A DNA stretch of 64,000 bases from Anaerolineae bacterium (GCA_030425205.1 JAUIAP010000010.1:1-64000), one strand, 5' to 3'. Shown: positions 19,060 through 27,989, counted from the first letter of the stretch. Notes: generated from the sequence alone by a model not told the origin. Numbers and translations are program-made.

Positions 19060-19146
19060 TACACGCACTGAGTTGGTTCGCGGCGCATGAGGGGTGTCAT
19101 CGCTAAATCATCGTTTGAACGTATAACGCAATCGGCCGAAATTCTC

Positions 19147-19152
19147 TAAAAT
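19147..19152 (+). promoter_or_regulatory. -10 box placed for a leaderless transcript
   Basis: TAAAAT at 19147-19152 is followed by 6 nt (ggccct) and the ATG at 19159. The same six bases apart from the first occur before the 6880 start. A copy of TCGGCCGA lies just upstream at 19132-19139. No convincing -35 is seen at the usual distance. Confidence 0.5.
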
Positions 19153-19158
19153 GGCCCT

Positions 19159-19368
19159 ATGTCCAAACGAATCACCTCTCTCCTTGTAATCTTGTTCATT
19201 GCATTGACGCTGCTCGCCTGCAACGTCAACAGTTTTGTGCAGACACCCGTTCCATTGCAGCCACCATCGCTACAAATCACCCTGCCACCGCCTACATTGA
19301 CTCCGTTGCCGATCAATTCTTTAACGTTCCCACAACCAAACCAAACAATCGGCCGAAATAGTGGATAA
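19159..19368 (+). CDS. very small lipoprotein
   Basis: This 69-residue protein has a lipoprotein signal (MSKRITSLLVILFIALTLLAC, lipidated Cys21) and a mature part of only 48 residues that is Pro/Thr/Leu-rich. Its last codons include a TCGGCCGA octamer that encodes IGR. The stop codon overlaps the first codons of the VKOR gene, which suggests translational coupling and a link to disulfide or quinone chemistry in the envelope, though that is inference. It has no recognised domain. Confidence 0.65.
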   Translation: MSKRITSLLVILFIALTLLACNVNSFVQTPVPLQPPSLQITLPPPTLTPLPINSLTFPQPNQTIGRNSG

Positions 19369-19828
19369 TTTGCAGATGCAACAGTGGCAACCTCGTCTTA
19401 TTCAACTACTTTCCGTTATCGGCATCGTTATCGCCTTTTATCTAAAGCTCTTTCATGATGGCGTGCTTTTTCTCACCTGTGAGGTCAATGGCATATTTGA
19501 CTGTGGCAAGGTAAGCGGAACCTATGGCGAATTTTCAACCCTCTTCGGCATTCCAGTCGCCACAATTGGGCTTCTCGGTTATATCGCCATCTTTGGTGCG
19601 ATTTGGCTGCAAGATTGGCTACCAATTGTTCGGAAATATCTCCCGCTCATATTGCTTGGGCTGACAGGGGGCGGATTTGCATTCACGGCCTATCTCACAG
19701 CCCTTGAAGCATTTGTGATCGGCGCATGGTGTCAGTACTGTCTTTACTCAGCCGCGATTATTACGATCATGCTCATCCTGACAATCAGCTTCTGGCTGTC
19801 TGTACGACGGTTAAAACAGGTTGAGTAA
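19361..19828 (+). CDS. vitamin K epoxide reductase (VKOR)-family protein
   Basis: This 155-residue integral membrane protein has four to five helices. Bacterial VKOR homologues reoxidise DsbA-like thioredoxins and pass electrons to quinone. All four functional cysteines are present: Cys40 and Cys48 in the loop (LTCEVNGIFDCGKV) and the CxxC pair Cys124/Cys127 in WCQYCLYS, with the Ser/Gly stretch GIPVATIGLLGY of the family. There is no fused thioredoxin domain and no DsbA partner next to it. A GTG start at 19361 overlaps the preceding lipoprotein gene by 8 bases; ATG 19376 is the alternative. It is probably co-transcribed with 19159. Confidence 0.9.
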   Translation: MDNLQMQQWQPRLIQLLSVIGIVIAFYLKLFHDGVLFLTCEVNGIFDCGKVSGTYGEFSTLFGIPVATIGLLGYIAIFGAIWLQDWLPIVRKYLPLILLGLTGGGFAFTAYLTALEAFVIGAWCQYCLYSAAIITIMLILTISFWLSVRRLKQVE

Positions 19829-19953
19829 TATCCCTTTCCACATTCTCATAAATTCACCATCACTTTGCTGTCGATAGGCAAAAAGTAGCCTATGCTATGT
19901 TGAAGTTTAACCGACACAGAACGGGAAGTGGTAGCTCCCACGGGAGTTTTCAG

Positions 19954-20652
19954 ATGTCAACTACATCACAACTATTTCATGCATTTCTGCGCCACTGGCG
20001 GCTATTTGGAATCATATTTGTCATTCTGACGGTGGGATTGTTGGTCAATTATCGGCCGAATCTGATCGTCTATCGCTCCGAAGTTCGCTTTCTGATCGCA
20101 CAATCCCCACTTGCAACAACGGCCGAAAAAGAAGAAGAACGCTATTACAATTGGGTCGCCTCCGAATACATCGTCTATGGGGTCAAGGATTACGTTGAGG
20201 GAACGCGCTTTGCAGAGCAAGTGAGTGCCGTCCTGACCGACATGGGGTACGACGAACTCGATACACAACGTGTCGATGACATTATCTCGTCGGGTGCCGT
20301 TCGCAGTCGCCTCATCGTCGCGGTTGCTGACACCGATGAAGCAGTGGTCCGTGATGTCTCAGCCGTTGTACGCGATCTGCTGAGCAACCCTGCCGTTGTG
20401 GAACAGTTAGAGATTCCACAGCTAGAATTGGCTGCTGCCCAAATCTCTCCCATCGACACCGAACTCTTTTTCCAAACACTTGACCTGCGACGCGACGCAA
20501 TTATGGGCGTATTTCCGCGTATCTTAGCTGCCCTAGTTATCGCCTTGCTTGTGGTTGCCATCGTCGAACTTCTCGATCCCACAATCTATACGCGTAGAGG
20601 AATTGACCTCTTAGGCATTCCCGTAATCGCAGAAATCCCCACATCAGAGTAA
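19954..20652 (+). CDS. Wzz-like membrane protein with two terminal helices
   Basis: This 232-residue protein has a transmembrane helix near residues 18-36 (LFGIIFVILTVGLLVNY), an extracytoplasmic middle of about 150 residues, and a second helix near 190-210 (ILAALVIALLVVAIVELLD). This is the topology of polysaccharide chain-length determinants (Wzz family), including a YRSEVRFLIAQSP strand after the first helix. It lacks the tyrosine-kinase domain of fused versions, and no polysaccharide genes flank it. ATG 19954 is preferred because GGGAG lies 7 nt upstream; ATG 19897 would add 19 polar residues. The 20-bp terminator at 20665 follows. Confidence 0.72.
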   Translation: MSTTSQLFHAFLRHWRLFGIIFVILTVGLLVNYRPNLIVYRSEVRFLIAQSPLATTAEKEEERYYNWVASEYIVYGVKDYVEGTRFAEQVSAVLTDMGYDELDTQRVDDIISSGAVRSRLIVAVADTDEAVVRDVSAVVRDLLSNPAVVEQLEIPQLELAAAQISPIDTELFFQTLDLRRDAIMGVFPRILAALVIALLVVAIVELLDPTIYTRRGIDLLGIPVIAEIPTSE

Positions 20653-20664
20653 ATGCGGCGCGGT

Positions 20665-20709
20665 CATGCAAACAAAAAGCCCTCGTTATGAGGGCTTTTT
20701 GTTTGCATG
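20665..20709. terminator. strong bidirectional intrinsic terminator
   Basis: A perfect 20-bp stem (20665-20684 with 20690-20709) has a 5-nt loop (GTTAT). The GC core GCCCTC/GAGGGC is flanked by AAAAA on the left and TTTTT on the right, so it gives a U-run in either direction. It serves the two convergent genes at 20652 and 20721. Confidence 0.92.
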
Positions 20710-20720
20710 GCTGAATTATT

Positions 20721-21392
20721 CTACTTTCTCTTAATCGTGAGTTGAGCTGTTCCTATCAGACAAAGTGTCAACAACATGAGCGTGCCTAAATCCAGTGCGG
20801 ACGATGTGTTCATCGCGCCGATCTGGACAGCCACAACCCCGTTTGAACCACCCGGCGTTGTCGGCCGATTACACGACCACCAACCGCTCGATGCGCGCGC
20901 ACAACCGCGCCCTTCACCGTGTGATTCAGAATCAAACCCGATATTGAACCAGTCGCTAAATCCGCTGACAGTCCCTTCATAGTTGACCGCATTGCAGTAG
21001 TTACTATTTGTCACATCATATAGCGCGACAACGGCCTTGTCGTTACTGATCGTATCGTCATTCAAATAAATCTGTGGATCGTTAAATAGGTCACGGTTAC
21101 CAATGACGAAATAGCCGCTAGGCATGATGCTGCTGCTGTTCAAGGAAACCGTATTGTAAATTGTGCCACCACTGTCGATAAAACGTAGTTCGTACCCATT
21201 GAGTGAGGCATTCGGCCGACCAAAAAGCTCAACAAATTCAAAGGTGTCTGCTCCCGGTTGGTCGTAATCAACCTCACTAATCAGCACGTCGCTGCGCGTG
21301 CATGTCGTCATGAGCGACGTTTCCGATGCATTAGCGACACCTGCCCGATATAAACCAATCAATACAATGGCAAACACTAAGAATTTTCGCAT
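20721..21392 (-). CDS. secreted lamin-tail-domain protein with C-terminal anchor
   Basis: This 223-residue exported protein has a signal peptide ending near ANA (residue 22). The lamin tail domain (LTD) covers about residues 33-150: VLISEVDYDQPGADTFEFVELF, then LNGYELRFIDSGG and SGYFVIGNRDLFNDPQIYLN. LTDs bind surfaces or nucleic acid, and the role here is unknown. A final hydrophobic helix (LGTLMLLTLCLIGTAQL) is followed by TIKRK, the same helix-plus-basic-tail layout as the proteins at 3207 and 53187. A GGAAGG-type ribosome site precedes the ATG. It is monocistronic and convergent with 19954. Confidence 0.82.
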   Translation of the reverse strand: MRKFLVFAIVLIGLYRAGVANASETSLMTTCTRSDVLISEVDYDQPGADTFEFVELFGRPNASLNGYELRFIDSGGTIYNTVSLNSSSIMPSGYFVIGNRDLFNDPQIYLNDDTISNDKAVVALYDVTNSNYCNAVNYEGTVSGFSDWFNIGFDSESHGEGRGCARASSGWWSCNRPTTPGGSNGVVAVQIGAMNTSSALDLGTLMLLTLCLIGTAQLTIKRK

Positions 21393-21568
21393 AATGATCC
21401 AGCCTTCCTAAACCTAAGCTTTTCAACAAATCACACAATCCCTACAGATTAACTATAGGCGTTCAACTTCCTCTGTCAATGGGGTATTGGTTTAGTACGA
21501 TTTCTAAACGGATATGCGGTAAAATGTAATTTGTGACAAACGATTAATCACTTGTAAAGAACCTGACA

Positions 21569-21597
21569 TTTGCAATTTGCAAACACCAAATTGCAAA
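21569..21597 (+). repeat. inverted TTTGCAA array before the PH-domain gene
   Basis: TTTGCAATTTG at 21569-21579 pairs perfectly with CAAATTGCAAA at 21587-21597 across a 7-nt loop. Each arm contains 7-nt TTGCAAT-type units, like the heptamer arrays at gene ends elsewhere in this window. It ends 8 bases before the start codon, where no Shine-Dalgarno is visible. Confidence 0.55.
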
Positions 21598-21605
21598 CCA
21601 AACAA

Positions 21606-22142
21606 ATGACACCAAAAGAAGCTCAAACTCACCTTAAAAGTCGTATTTGGAAAGAAATAGCCAAGGCGAAAATCGATCTATCTGAAATTTCTGACGAAAA
21701 ATTGGAGCAATTGATTGACATTGTCAGCGGTGCCGCGCTCGTTGAACTTGACTCCGAACTGGGGCGTGTTGACAAAGAAAGCAACACCACACCATTTCCA
21801 GAGGAGAAGGAAGTTGAGCGCGTGCTATGGGAAGGTCGTCCATTTCTCTCACTCGTGACCCATTACAGAATTACCAATGAGCGCATCCGTATCACACACG
21901 GTCTGTTGGGCAAACAGCGCATTGATATTGAGCTGCTCAAAATTCAAGATATGGAGCAGACCCAGCGTGTCACAGAGCGCATGATGAATCTAGGCGATAT
22001 TACTATCCATAGTCATGATCCAATGCATCCCGTCGTTGTCCTAGAAAATATCACCGATGTGCAGCGTGTTCACGAAATCATCCGCCGCGCACGACTCGAT
22101 GCGCGCAAAGAACACAACTTCGGGTACCGTGAAGAGATGTAG
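21606..22142 (+). CDS. bacterial PH-domain (bPH2/DUF304-type) protein
   Basis: This 178-residue protein has an N-terminal helical part of about 65 residues with a short Lys/Glu-rich start. A PH-like module of the YdbS/DUF304 type follows (VLWEGRPFLSLVTHYRITNERIRITHGLLGKQ, then DIELLKIQDMEQTQRVTERM and GDITIHSHDPMHP). Unlike most members it has no transmembrane helix. ATG 21606 is chosen because upstream in-frame codons lie inside the inverted TTTGCAA array. It is monocistronic and convergent with uvrB. Its function is unknown. Confidence 0.78.
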   Translation: MTPKEAQTHLKSRIWKEIAKAKIDLSEISDEKLEQLIDIVSGAALVELDSELGRVDKESNTTPFPEEKEVERVLWEGRPFLSLVTHYRITNERIRITHGLLGKQRIDIELLKIQDMEQTQRVTERMMNLGDITIHSHDPMHPVVVLENITDVQRVHEIIRRARLDARKEHNFGYREEM

Positions 22143-22169
22143 ACTGAACTTCACTGCCTAGAATGTCAA

Positions 22170-22206
22170 ATTGCCAATGAAGCGCTTGTCGTACTTCATT
22201 GGCAAT
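22170..22206. terminator. hairpin between convergent PH-domain gene and uvrB
   Basis: A perfect 13-bp stem (22170-22182 ATTGCCAATGAAG with 22194-22206) has an 11-nt loop. It lies 28 bases after one stop codon and 29 before the other, so it can end both transcripts. It has no long T-run. Confidence 0.7.
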
Positions 22207-22234
22207 GCGTGTGTTCTATTTCGGTTGGTGCGTG

Positions 22235-24283
22235 TTAACGATACTTTTCCCAAGCTCGAACGGGTTTGCCGTTATTGTTCTGCAACAGTTGAACTTCGCG
22301 CATTTCTTTAAGTTGATCGCGCAATTCGGCCGCTTTTTCAAACTCAAAAAGTTCGGCCGCCTTCTTCATCTGCCGCTCTAACTCTTTGATGGTGCGGTTG
22401 AGTTCCTCTTTAGGCAGTTCGGACGGATTGATCGTGTATGTCGCCTCCGCCTCGGAGATAGCCAACGCCCCCTCTTCGTCCTCAATCCCTTCCGACAAAC
22501 GTTCACGGATCGCCTTGGAGATCTGTTGCGGCGTGATGCCATGCTCTTTGTTGTAAGCAATTTGCTTTTCACGTCGCTCATTGGTCGTGCGAATTGCAGC
22601 TGCCATAGAATCGGTGATCTTGTCGGCGTACATGATGACCGTTCCCTCAATATGCCGTGCTGCACGCCCCATCGTCTGCACCAATGCCGTTTCAGAACGC
22701 AAAAACCCTTCTTTATCTGCGTCAATAATCGCCACCAATGACACTTCTGGCAAATCCAAACCTTCACGCAGCAGGTTGATCCCAACCACAACATCGTAGA
22801 CGCCCATGCGGAAGTCGCGCAAAATTTCCGTGCGCTCTAGTGTATGTATCTCGCTGTGTAGATAATGCACCTTAATGCCCGTTTCAAGCAGGTAGTCCGC
22901 TAAATCTTCAGACATGCGTTTGGTTAGCGTGGTCACCATTGTGCGCTGGCCCTTCTTGATGCGCTGTTTGATTTCAGCGAGCAGATCGTCTATCTGACCG
23001 CGCACGGGGCGCACCTCGATTTTGGGGTCGAGAATCCCCGTCGGCCGAATAACCTGATGGACAGTCGTGGTCGAAACTTCCTTTTCGTAGTCTGCTGGGG
23101 TTGCCGTTGTATAGATAATTTGATTGGTGCGTTTGAGAAATTCATCAAAACGCAGCGGGCGGTTGTCGATTGCGCTCGGTAAGCGGAAGCCATAATCGAC
23201 GAGCGTCTCTTTGCGTGACCGATCCCCTTTATGCATCCCGCGCACCTGCGGCAATGTCATGTGGCTTTCATCGACAACTATCAGATAGTCTCCGGGAAAG
23301 TAGTCGAGCAGTGTCCAAGGCGGTTCGCCCTCGTTGCGCCGATCGAGATGGCGACTATAGTTCTCAACGCCACTACAAAAACCGATCTCGCGCAGCATTT
23401 CAAGATCGTACATCGTGCGTTGTTCGATTCGCTGTGCTTCAAGCAACCGATTTTCACGCTTGAAATAGGCGATGCGCTCTGAAAGTTCCGTCTCGATATC
23501 GTTGATTGCGCCCGCAAGATTGTCTTCGTTGGTTACAAATGCCTTGGCGGGGAAAATTTCGATGTCTTGATGTTCTGTCAGCAGTTCACCCGTCAGCGGA
23601 TCGATCTCCGTGATGCGCTCAACTTCGTCCCCCCAAAATTCAACGGTGTATGCCGTCTCCGCATAGGCGGGTACGACCTGCAACACGTCCCCACGCACGC
23701 GAAACGCCCCGCGACGCAGCTCCATATCATTGCGGTCATATTGGATATTGATCAAACGACGCAACACCTGATCGCGTCGATAGGTTCCGCCACGCTCAAT
23801 TTTGACACTGACCTGTCCCCAATCTTTTGGATTCGCCAAGCCATAGATGCAAGAAACAGATGCGACAATTATCGCATCACGGCGACTGAGCAAGTTGGTG
23901 GTGGCAAGAATCCGCAAGCGGTCAATCTCATCGTTGATTTGGCTCTCTTTTTCGATGTAGAGGTCTTTGCGTGCGACGTATGCTTCAGGCTGGTAGTAGT
24001 CATAATAACTAACGAAGTAGCTGACCGCATTATTGGGAAAGAACTCTTTGAATTCGGAGTAGAGTTGTGCGGCGAGTGTTTTGTTATGGGCAAGGATCAA
24101 TGTGGGACGTTGGGTCCGCTCGATCACGTTGGCAATCGAGAAGGTCTTGCCTGTCCCTGTCGCACCAAGCAGCGTGATATTTTTTTCGCCATTTTCAACC
24201 GCTTCAACGATTCCCGCAATTGCGGTTGGCTGGTCGCCCGTCGGCTTGTAGTCGGAGACAATTTCAAAAGGTTTGCTAGACAT
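22235..24283 (-). CDS. uvrB: excinuclease ABC subunit B
   Basis: UvrB is the damage-verifying helicase-like core of nucleotide excision repair. The 682-residue length is typical. Walker A is [10 protein letters not shown] (residues 38-47). The damage-probing beta-hairpin region follows at about 92-120 ([11 protein letters not shown]), with the DESH box VVDESHM near 337 and the helicase C motifs ([26 protein letters not shown]) near 510-560. The UvrC-binding UVR domain closes the protein ([26 protein letters not shown]). ATG 24283 is preferred; an in-frame GTG/ATG up to 24310 would add 9 residues. No lexA-type operator was recognised in the 228-base gap shared with divergent lysS. Confidence 0.97.
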   Translation of the reverse strand: MSSKPFEIVSDYKPTGDQPTAIAGIVEAVENGEKNITLLGATGTGKTFSIANVIERTQRPTLILAHNKTLAAQLYSEFKEFFPNNAVSYFVSYYDYYQPEAYVARKDLYIEKESQINDEIDRLRILATTNLLSRRDAIIVASVSCIYGLANPKDWGQVSVKIERGGTYRRDQVLRRLINIQYDRNDMELRRGAFRVRGDVLQVVPAYAETAYTVEFWGDEVERITEIDPLTGELLTEHQDIEIFPAKAFVTNEDNLAGAINDIETELSERIAYFKRENRLLEAQRIEQRTMYDLEMLREIGFCSGVENYSRHLDRRNEGEPPWTLLDYFPGDYLIVVDESHMTLPQVRGMHKGDRSRKETLVDYGFRLPSAIDNRPLRFDEFLKRTNQIIYTTATPADYEKEVSTTTVHQVIRPTGILDPKIEVRPVRGQIDDLLAEIKQRIKKGQRTMVTTLTKRMSEDLADYLLETGIKVHYLHSEIHTLERTEILRDFRMGVYDVVVGINLLREGLDLPEVSLVAIIDADKEGFLRSETALVQTMGRAARHIEGTVIMYADKITDSMAAAIRTTNERREKQIAYNKEHGITPQQISKAIRERLSEGIEDEEGALAISEAEATYTINPSELPKEELNRTIKELERQMKKAAELFEFEKAAELRDQLKEMREVQLLQNNNGKPVRAWEKYR

Positions 24284-24447
24284 AGTTGCGATAGTGCGTC
24301 GCACGCTCAAAGGTGCTGGACGCGGTGGCTAAGAAAAGAGCTGTTGAGGTAAGACAAACGTTCGTATTATAGCGGAGAGATATTGGTATTGGGTTGGATA
24401 TTTGAGGTTGTTAGACTTTCTTTGCCCATGAAAAAATAGCGTCAACG

Positions 24448-24456
24448 TGATAAAAT
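24448..24456 (+). promoter_or_regulatory. extended -10 promoter for lysS
   Basis: TGATAAAAT at 24448-24456 is an extended -10 element (TGnTAAAAT). No good -35 is seen at 16-18 nt. Transcription would begin near 24463, only about 6 nt before the leader hairpin. Confidence 0.5.
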
Positions 24457-24468
24457 TTGCCCATACCT

Positions 24469-24498
24469 GTTGCCAACCACAAGTTGGCAACTTTTTTT
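24469..24498 (+). terminator. intrinsic terminator inside the lysS leader
   Basis: GTTGCCAAC (24469-24477) pairs with GTTGGCAAC (24483-24491) in a perfect 9-bp stem, with a 5-nt loop and a run of seven T (24492-24498). It faces lysS, and no rightward gene lies upstream, so it can only act on the lysS transcript. A third copy, GTTGGCAAC at 24515-24523 in lysS codons 2-4, could compete for the left arm and form an alternative structure. T-box motifs are not visible. Confidence 0.7.
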
Positions 24499-24511
24499 GT
24501 GGAGAGTAAAC

Positions 24512-26035
24512 ATGAGTTGGCAACCAAATCGTCTTGAACAGCAGCGGCTAGAAAAAATTGAACGTTTGAATGAGGCAGGCATTGCGCCTTATCCAACCAA
24601 AACGGAACGGACTCACACATCGGCCGATGCTATCGCCCTGTTTGAATCTGACCCTGAGTCAACCCATGAGGTGACCGTTGTGGGTCGCTTGATTTCGTTG
24701 CGCGACATGGGCAAGACGGTGTTTGCTCATGTGGAAGACGGTTTCGGCCGAATTCAGCTATTCCTGCGCCGCGCCGATGTCGGGGAAGAGTCACACTATC
24801 ATTTCCGCAAACTGCTCGATTTGGGAGATTTTGTGCAGGCAACAGGGACGCTAATTAAAACGCGCACGGGTGAGGTCAGCGTCCGTGTTGGTGAAGGGGG
24901 CTGGAAACTGCTCTCCAAATCGGTGACACCGCTGCCCGCTGGGAAAGAGGCGGAAGTCGATGGGGAAATCGTGCGCTACAGTGCGTTTGCCGATGTCGAA
25001 GAGCGTTATCGTCAGCGTTACGCCGATCTCGCTGTCAATCCCGAAGTGCGCGACATTTTCATTAAACGCGCCAAGCTCCTTTCCGCGCTGCGTCGCTATT
25101 TTGACGACAATGGTTTTCTCGAAGTCGAAACGCCGATCCTGCAACCCATCTATGGGGGAGCGGCGGCAAAACCCTTTACAACCCATCACAACCAACTCAA
25201 GCAAGAGCTATTTTTGCGCATTTCGTTTGAGCTTTATCTCAAGAGATTGCTGGTTGGGGGTATTGAACGGGTGTATGAAATCGGCCGAGATTTCCGCAAT
25301 GAGGGGGTAAGCTGGAAGCACAATCCGGAATTCACCCAGCTTGAGTTCTATGCAGCCTATTGGGACTATCACCAAGTGGCTGACTTTGTCGAGGGCATGG
25401 TCAAACATGCCGCGAACGCCGTCAATGGCACAACCGTCGTCACCTTTGGCGAACACACCATCGATCTCGGTCAGCCGTGGGTACGCATTACGATGCGCGA
25501 TGCAATCAAGAAATTCGCGGAAATAGATTACATGGACTACACAGATGCGGACAGTCTGCGTGCTGCAATGCGGAAAATTGGGGCGGATGCACCCGATAGT
25601 GCGACGTGGGGTCGGCTCATTGACAATCTATTTGGTGATTATGTTGAGCCCAATCTGATCAATCCGACATTCATCATGGACTATCCCGTCGATATTTCAC
25701 CGCTTGCCAAGCGCATTCCCGGCGATGATTTCCACGTCGAGCGGTTTGAGTACTTCATCGCGGGTATGGAGATGGGCAACGCCTTCACCGAGCTAAACGA
25801 CCCAATCGACCAGCAACAACGCTTTGAGCGGATGCAGGAAATTTACGCCGATGATGACGATGAGGCCAACCCAATTGATGAGGATTATCTGCGCTCAATG
25901 CGCTATGGGATGCCACCAAATGGTGGATTTGGCACAGGAATTGACCGTTTGACGATGCTGCTGACAAATAGCCAAAGCATTCGTGAGGTGTTGCTATTCC
26001 CTCATCTGCGTGAGCGCAATGCAGATGACGATTAA
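24512..26035 (+). CDS. lysS: lysyl-tRNA synthetase, class II
   Basis: This enzyme charges tRNA-Lys. The 507-residue protein has an N-terminal OB-fold anticodon-binding domain (about 55-150, VTVVGRLISLRDMGKTVFAHVED). The class II core shows motif 2 FRNEGVSWKHNPEFTQLE near 261-278 and motif 3 GFGTGIDRLTMLL near 471-483. The GMEMGNAFTELNDP signature of LysRS is near 420. ATG 24512 is set by a GGAGAG site 7-12 nt upstream; an earlier in-frame ATG (24470) falls inside the leader terminator. The 3' end overlaps the opposite-strand gene at 26032 by 4 bases. Expression is probably controlled by the leader hairpin. Confidence 0.97.
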   Translation: MSWQPNRLEQQRLEKIERLNEAGIAPYPTKTERTHTSADAIALFESDPESTHEVTVVGRLISLRDMGKTVFAHVEDGFGRIQLFLRRADVGEESHYHFRKLLDLGDFVQATGTLIKTRTGEVSVRVGEGGWKLLSKSVTPLPAGKEAEVDGEIVRYSAFADVEERYRQRYADLAVNPEVRDIFIKRAKLLSALRRYFDDNGFLEVETPILQPIYGGAAAKPFTTHHNQLKQELFLRISFELYLKRLLVGGIERVYEIGRDFRNEGVSWKHNPEFTQLEFYAAYWDYHQVADFVEGMVKHAANAVNGTTVVTFGEHTIDLGQPWVRITMRDAIKKFAEIDYMDYTDADSLRAAMRKIGADAPDSATWGRLIDNLFGDYVEPNLINPTFIMDYPVDISPLAKRIPGDDFHVERFEYFIAGMEMGNAFTELNDPIDQQQRFERMQEIYADDDDEANPIDEDYLRSMRYGMPPNGGFGTGIDRLTMLLTNSQSIREVLLFPHLRERNADDD

Positions 26036-26502
26036 CGCTTGATTGCGTCAACTTGAAAAACCATGCCCGTTTGATCACGCACGTGACCCTGTTGGTTAAC
26101 GGCGCGATCTGTGTTGGTTTCACTGATGGGTAAGGCCGGATCGGTTTTGCGGGTGTAATTCGGCCGATCCCGCCCCGCCAACAACGCCAGAATCTGCGGT
26201 TTTCCTGCGGCAGCCTCAATTGGTGTCATGGGAATACAATCTCCCCAATTCCCAATCTTTCGATTTGCCCCATGTTTTAACAGAATACGCACACCCTGCT
26301 CCTGATTTGTCAGGACACACTCCAGCAGCAACCCCCACCACTCACCCCATGTATCTGTGAAGTATGCGTTGTCGTCGATATGCTTTGTACTGATCTCCAA
26401 TAGCTTGTCCAACAAATCCCATTGCCGCTGCTCGACTGCGTTTTTAAGATGTGCGCGGGTCACGTTGAAGTTTGTCATTACAGTTTCAATGAAAGTAACC
26501 AT
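26032..26502 (-). CDS. ankyrin-repeat-like protein
   Basis: This 156-residue soluble protein has one or two ankyrin-like units (LLECVLTNQEQGVRILLKHGANRKIGN followed by MTPIEAAAGKPQILALL, about 60-105), preceded by a helical region (HLKNAVEQRQWDLLDKLLEI). The C-terminal 45 residues are polar without a domain. Ankyrin units mediate protein contacts, and the partner is unknown. The ATG at 26502 or the one at 26478 could be the start; neither has a good Shine-Dalgarno. A hairpin (26529-26552) lies just upstream. Confidence 0.65.
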   Translation of the reverse strand: MVTFIETVMTNFNVTRAHLKNAVEQRQWDLLDKLLEISTKHIDDNAYFTDTWGEWWGLLLECVLTNQEQGVRILLKHGANRKIGNWGDCIPMTPIEAAAGKPQILALLAGRDRPNYTRKTDPALPISETNTDRAVNQQGHVRDQTGMVFQVDAIKR

Positions 26503-26528
26503 ATAGAGATTCAGAAAAAGAAACAGTG

Positions 26529-26552
26529 TTTCGGGATTTGGTCATCCCGAAA
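26529..26552. terminator. hairpin in the gap between ankyrin-like gene and DUF58 gene
   Basis: TTTCGGGAT (26529-26537) pairs with ATCCCGAAA (26544-26552) in a perfect 9-bp stem with a 6-nt loop. Both flanking genes point away from it, so its use as a terminator is uncertain; it resembles the stem at 60892-60917 (GTTTCGGGAA). Confidence 0.4.
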
Positions 26553-26724
26553 TATCGCCCAACTCATAATCTGAAGGTCTAAAGATCGGCTATTTTCATC
26601 GCATCGTTGATAAGCCGCGAGGCTCATGGCAGTTCCTAAATAAGTTGGTTTTTAGTGTAGCACATTGGCGAATTACAGTGGGGAATCCGACCCGCGAAAG
26701 GGGAATGCATCCATCGAGAACTGT

Positions 26725-26732
26725 GGCATAAT
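26725..26732 (+). promoter_or_regulatory. -10 box for a leaderless DUF58 transcript
   Basis: CATAAT at 26727-26732, with TG at 26724-26725 as an extended -10, is followed by 6 nt and the ATG at 26739. No Shine-Dalgarno is present, so the mRNA is probably leaderless. Confidence 0.5.
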
Positions 26733-26738
26733 GCAGCT

Positions 26739-27989
26739 ATGCCTTCATCTGTTCGCATCCATTCCCATGCACGGCGCGCATTGATCGCTGTTGGCGTATT
26801 AGCCCTCTTGTCGCTGCTAATCCCAAATCACGTGTGGACGCTCTTATTGGTGGCATTGGTTGGGATGATTGGTGTTTCGTATGCTTGGGTGCGACTATTG
26901 GCAAACGGTCTACGGGCCGAGCGGAAGGTGCGCGCGCATTGGGTTGCCGTGGGAGACACGCTCGATGAATTCTTTGAGCTGAAGAATTTCAGTCCCGCGC
27001 CACTCGTTTGGGTTGAAGTGCGCGACGAGACAAACGTTCCCGGCTATCGGACGGCCACAGTCCGTTCGGTGGGCGTGGGGGAGTCGTCACGCTGGCGTGA
27101 AAAGACCATTTGTCAACAGCGCGGACACTTCACGTTGGGCGGTTGGTCGCTGCGCACAAGCGATCCACTAGGACTATTCGAGGCGGTGCTACATTTTGAC
27201 AAGAAGCTGGAGATTGTCATCCATCCACCCGTCAATACGGCGTTGCCATTTGCGCTGCCCTCAGGTTTTGGACAGGGCCAAACGCGCATGCAGCAGCGCG
27301 ACTGGCAAGCTGCCATCAACGCAGCGGGGGTGCGTGATTATCGGCCGAATGATCCCCTCAACCACATTCACTGGCGCACGACCGCACGGCGCAGCCAGCT
27401 CACCATCCGCGAATTTGAACGCGATACGGCGGGTGACATCTGGATTCTGCTAGATATGGATGCCGCTGTGCAGGTCGGCACAGGGCTACATGGAACAGTA
27501 GAGCAGTCAATTTTGATCGCGGCCGCATTGACGGCACGGGGGTTGTCCAGCGGTCGCGCAATTGGTCTGGCGGCGTATAGCTCTAATCCGCAGATTGTGC
27601 CGCCTGCAAGAGGGGAGGGGCAGCGGTGGGCGATATTAGAGGCATTGGCGGTCGTTTCGGCCGATTTCACCACCCCGCTGCCGCAAGCCATCACAGATTT
27701 GAGTCGCATTATCCAACGGGGCTCGGCTGTATTGGTTGTCACCAGTTCGACAGACCCTGCACTCGTTGCCGCCCTCTATGCGCTGCGACAGCTTGGCATT
27801 GCCGTCCACTGTGCGCTTTTTGATCGCGTCTCATTTGGCAGCGATGGTGACAGCACCGCCTTTCAGGGTGAGTTGCAGCGGCTCAACTTCACAACGACAC
27901 GCATACAAAAGGATGACCTCAACATCATCGTACCAGACACGTCAAAGGTGCGCATCACGCCGATGGGCAAGGCGGTGACGTATGGTTGA
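26739..27989 (+). CDS. DUF58 (von Willebrand-like) protein
   Basis: This 416-residue protein has two N-terminal transmembrane helices (about 12-50), a beta-rich middle, and the DUF58 signature VRDYRPNDPLNHIHWRTTARRSQLTIREFE near 200-230. It then has a VWA-like domain with the metal-site start WILLDMDAAVQVG and ends near VRITPMGKAVTYG. DUF58 proteins typically pair with a MoxR ATPase and a transglutaminase. Here the transglutaminase follows with an 8-base overlap, but no MoxR gene is adjacent. The YRP in the signature is encoded by a TCGGCCGA octamer (27341-27348). Role: probably envelope or protease-complex assembly, not proven. Confidence 0.88.
   Translation: MPSSVRIHSHARRALIAVGVLALLSLLIPNHVWTLLLVALVGMIGVSYAWVRLLANGLRAERKVRAHWVAVGDTLDEFFELKNFSPAPLVWVEVRDETNVPGYRTATVRSVGVGESSRWREKTICQQRGHFTLGGWSLRTSDPLGLFEAVLHFDKKLEIVIHPPVNTALPFALPSGFGQGQTRMQQRDWQAAINAAGVRDYRPNDPLNHIHWRTTARRSQLTIREFERDTAGDIWILLDMDAAVQVGTGLHGTVEQSILIAAALTARGLSSGRAIGLAAYSSNPQIVPPARGEGQRWAILEALAVVSADFTTPLPQAITDLSRIIQRGSAVLVVTSSTDPALVAALYALRQLGIAVHCALFDRVSFGSDGDSTAFQGELQRLNFTTTRIQKDDLNIIVPDTSKVRITPMGKAVTYG

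Noticed and set aside
23567..24352. A 261-codon rightward frame opposite uvrB
   Set aside because: It is a shadow of the well-supported uvrB gene in another frame, with no start signal and no recognisable domain.
24463..24511. lysS leader considered as a T-box riboswitch
   Set aside because: The leader is too short (about 50 nt) and lacks the T-box sequence and specifier stem.
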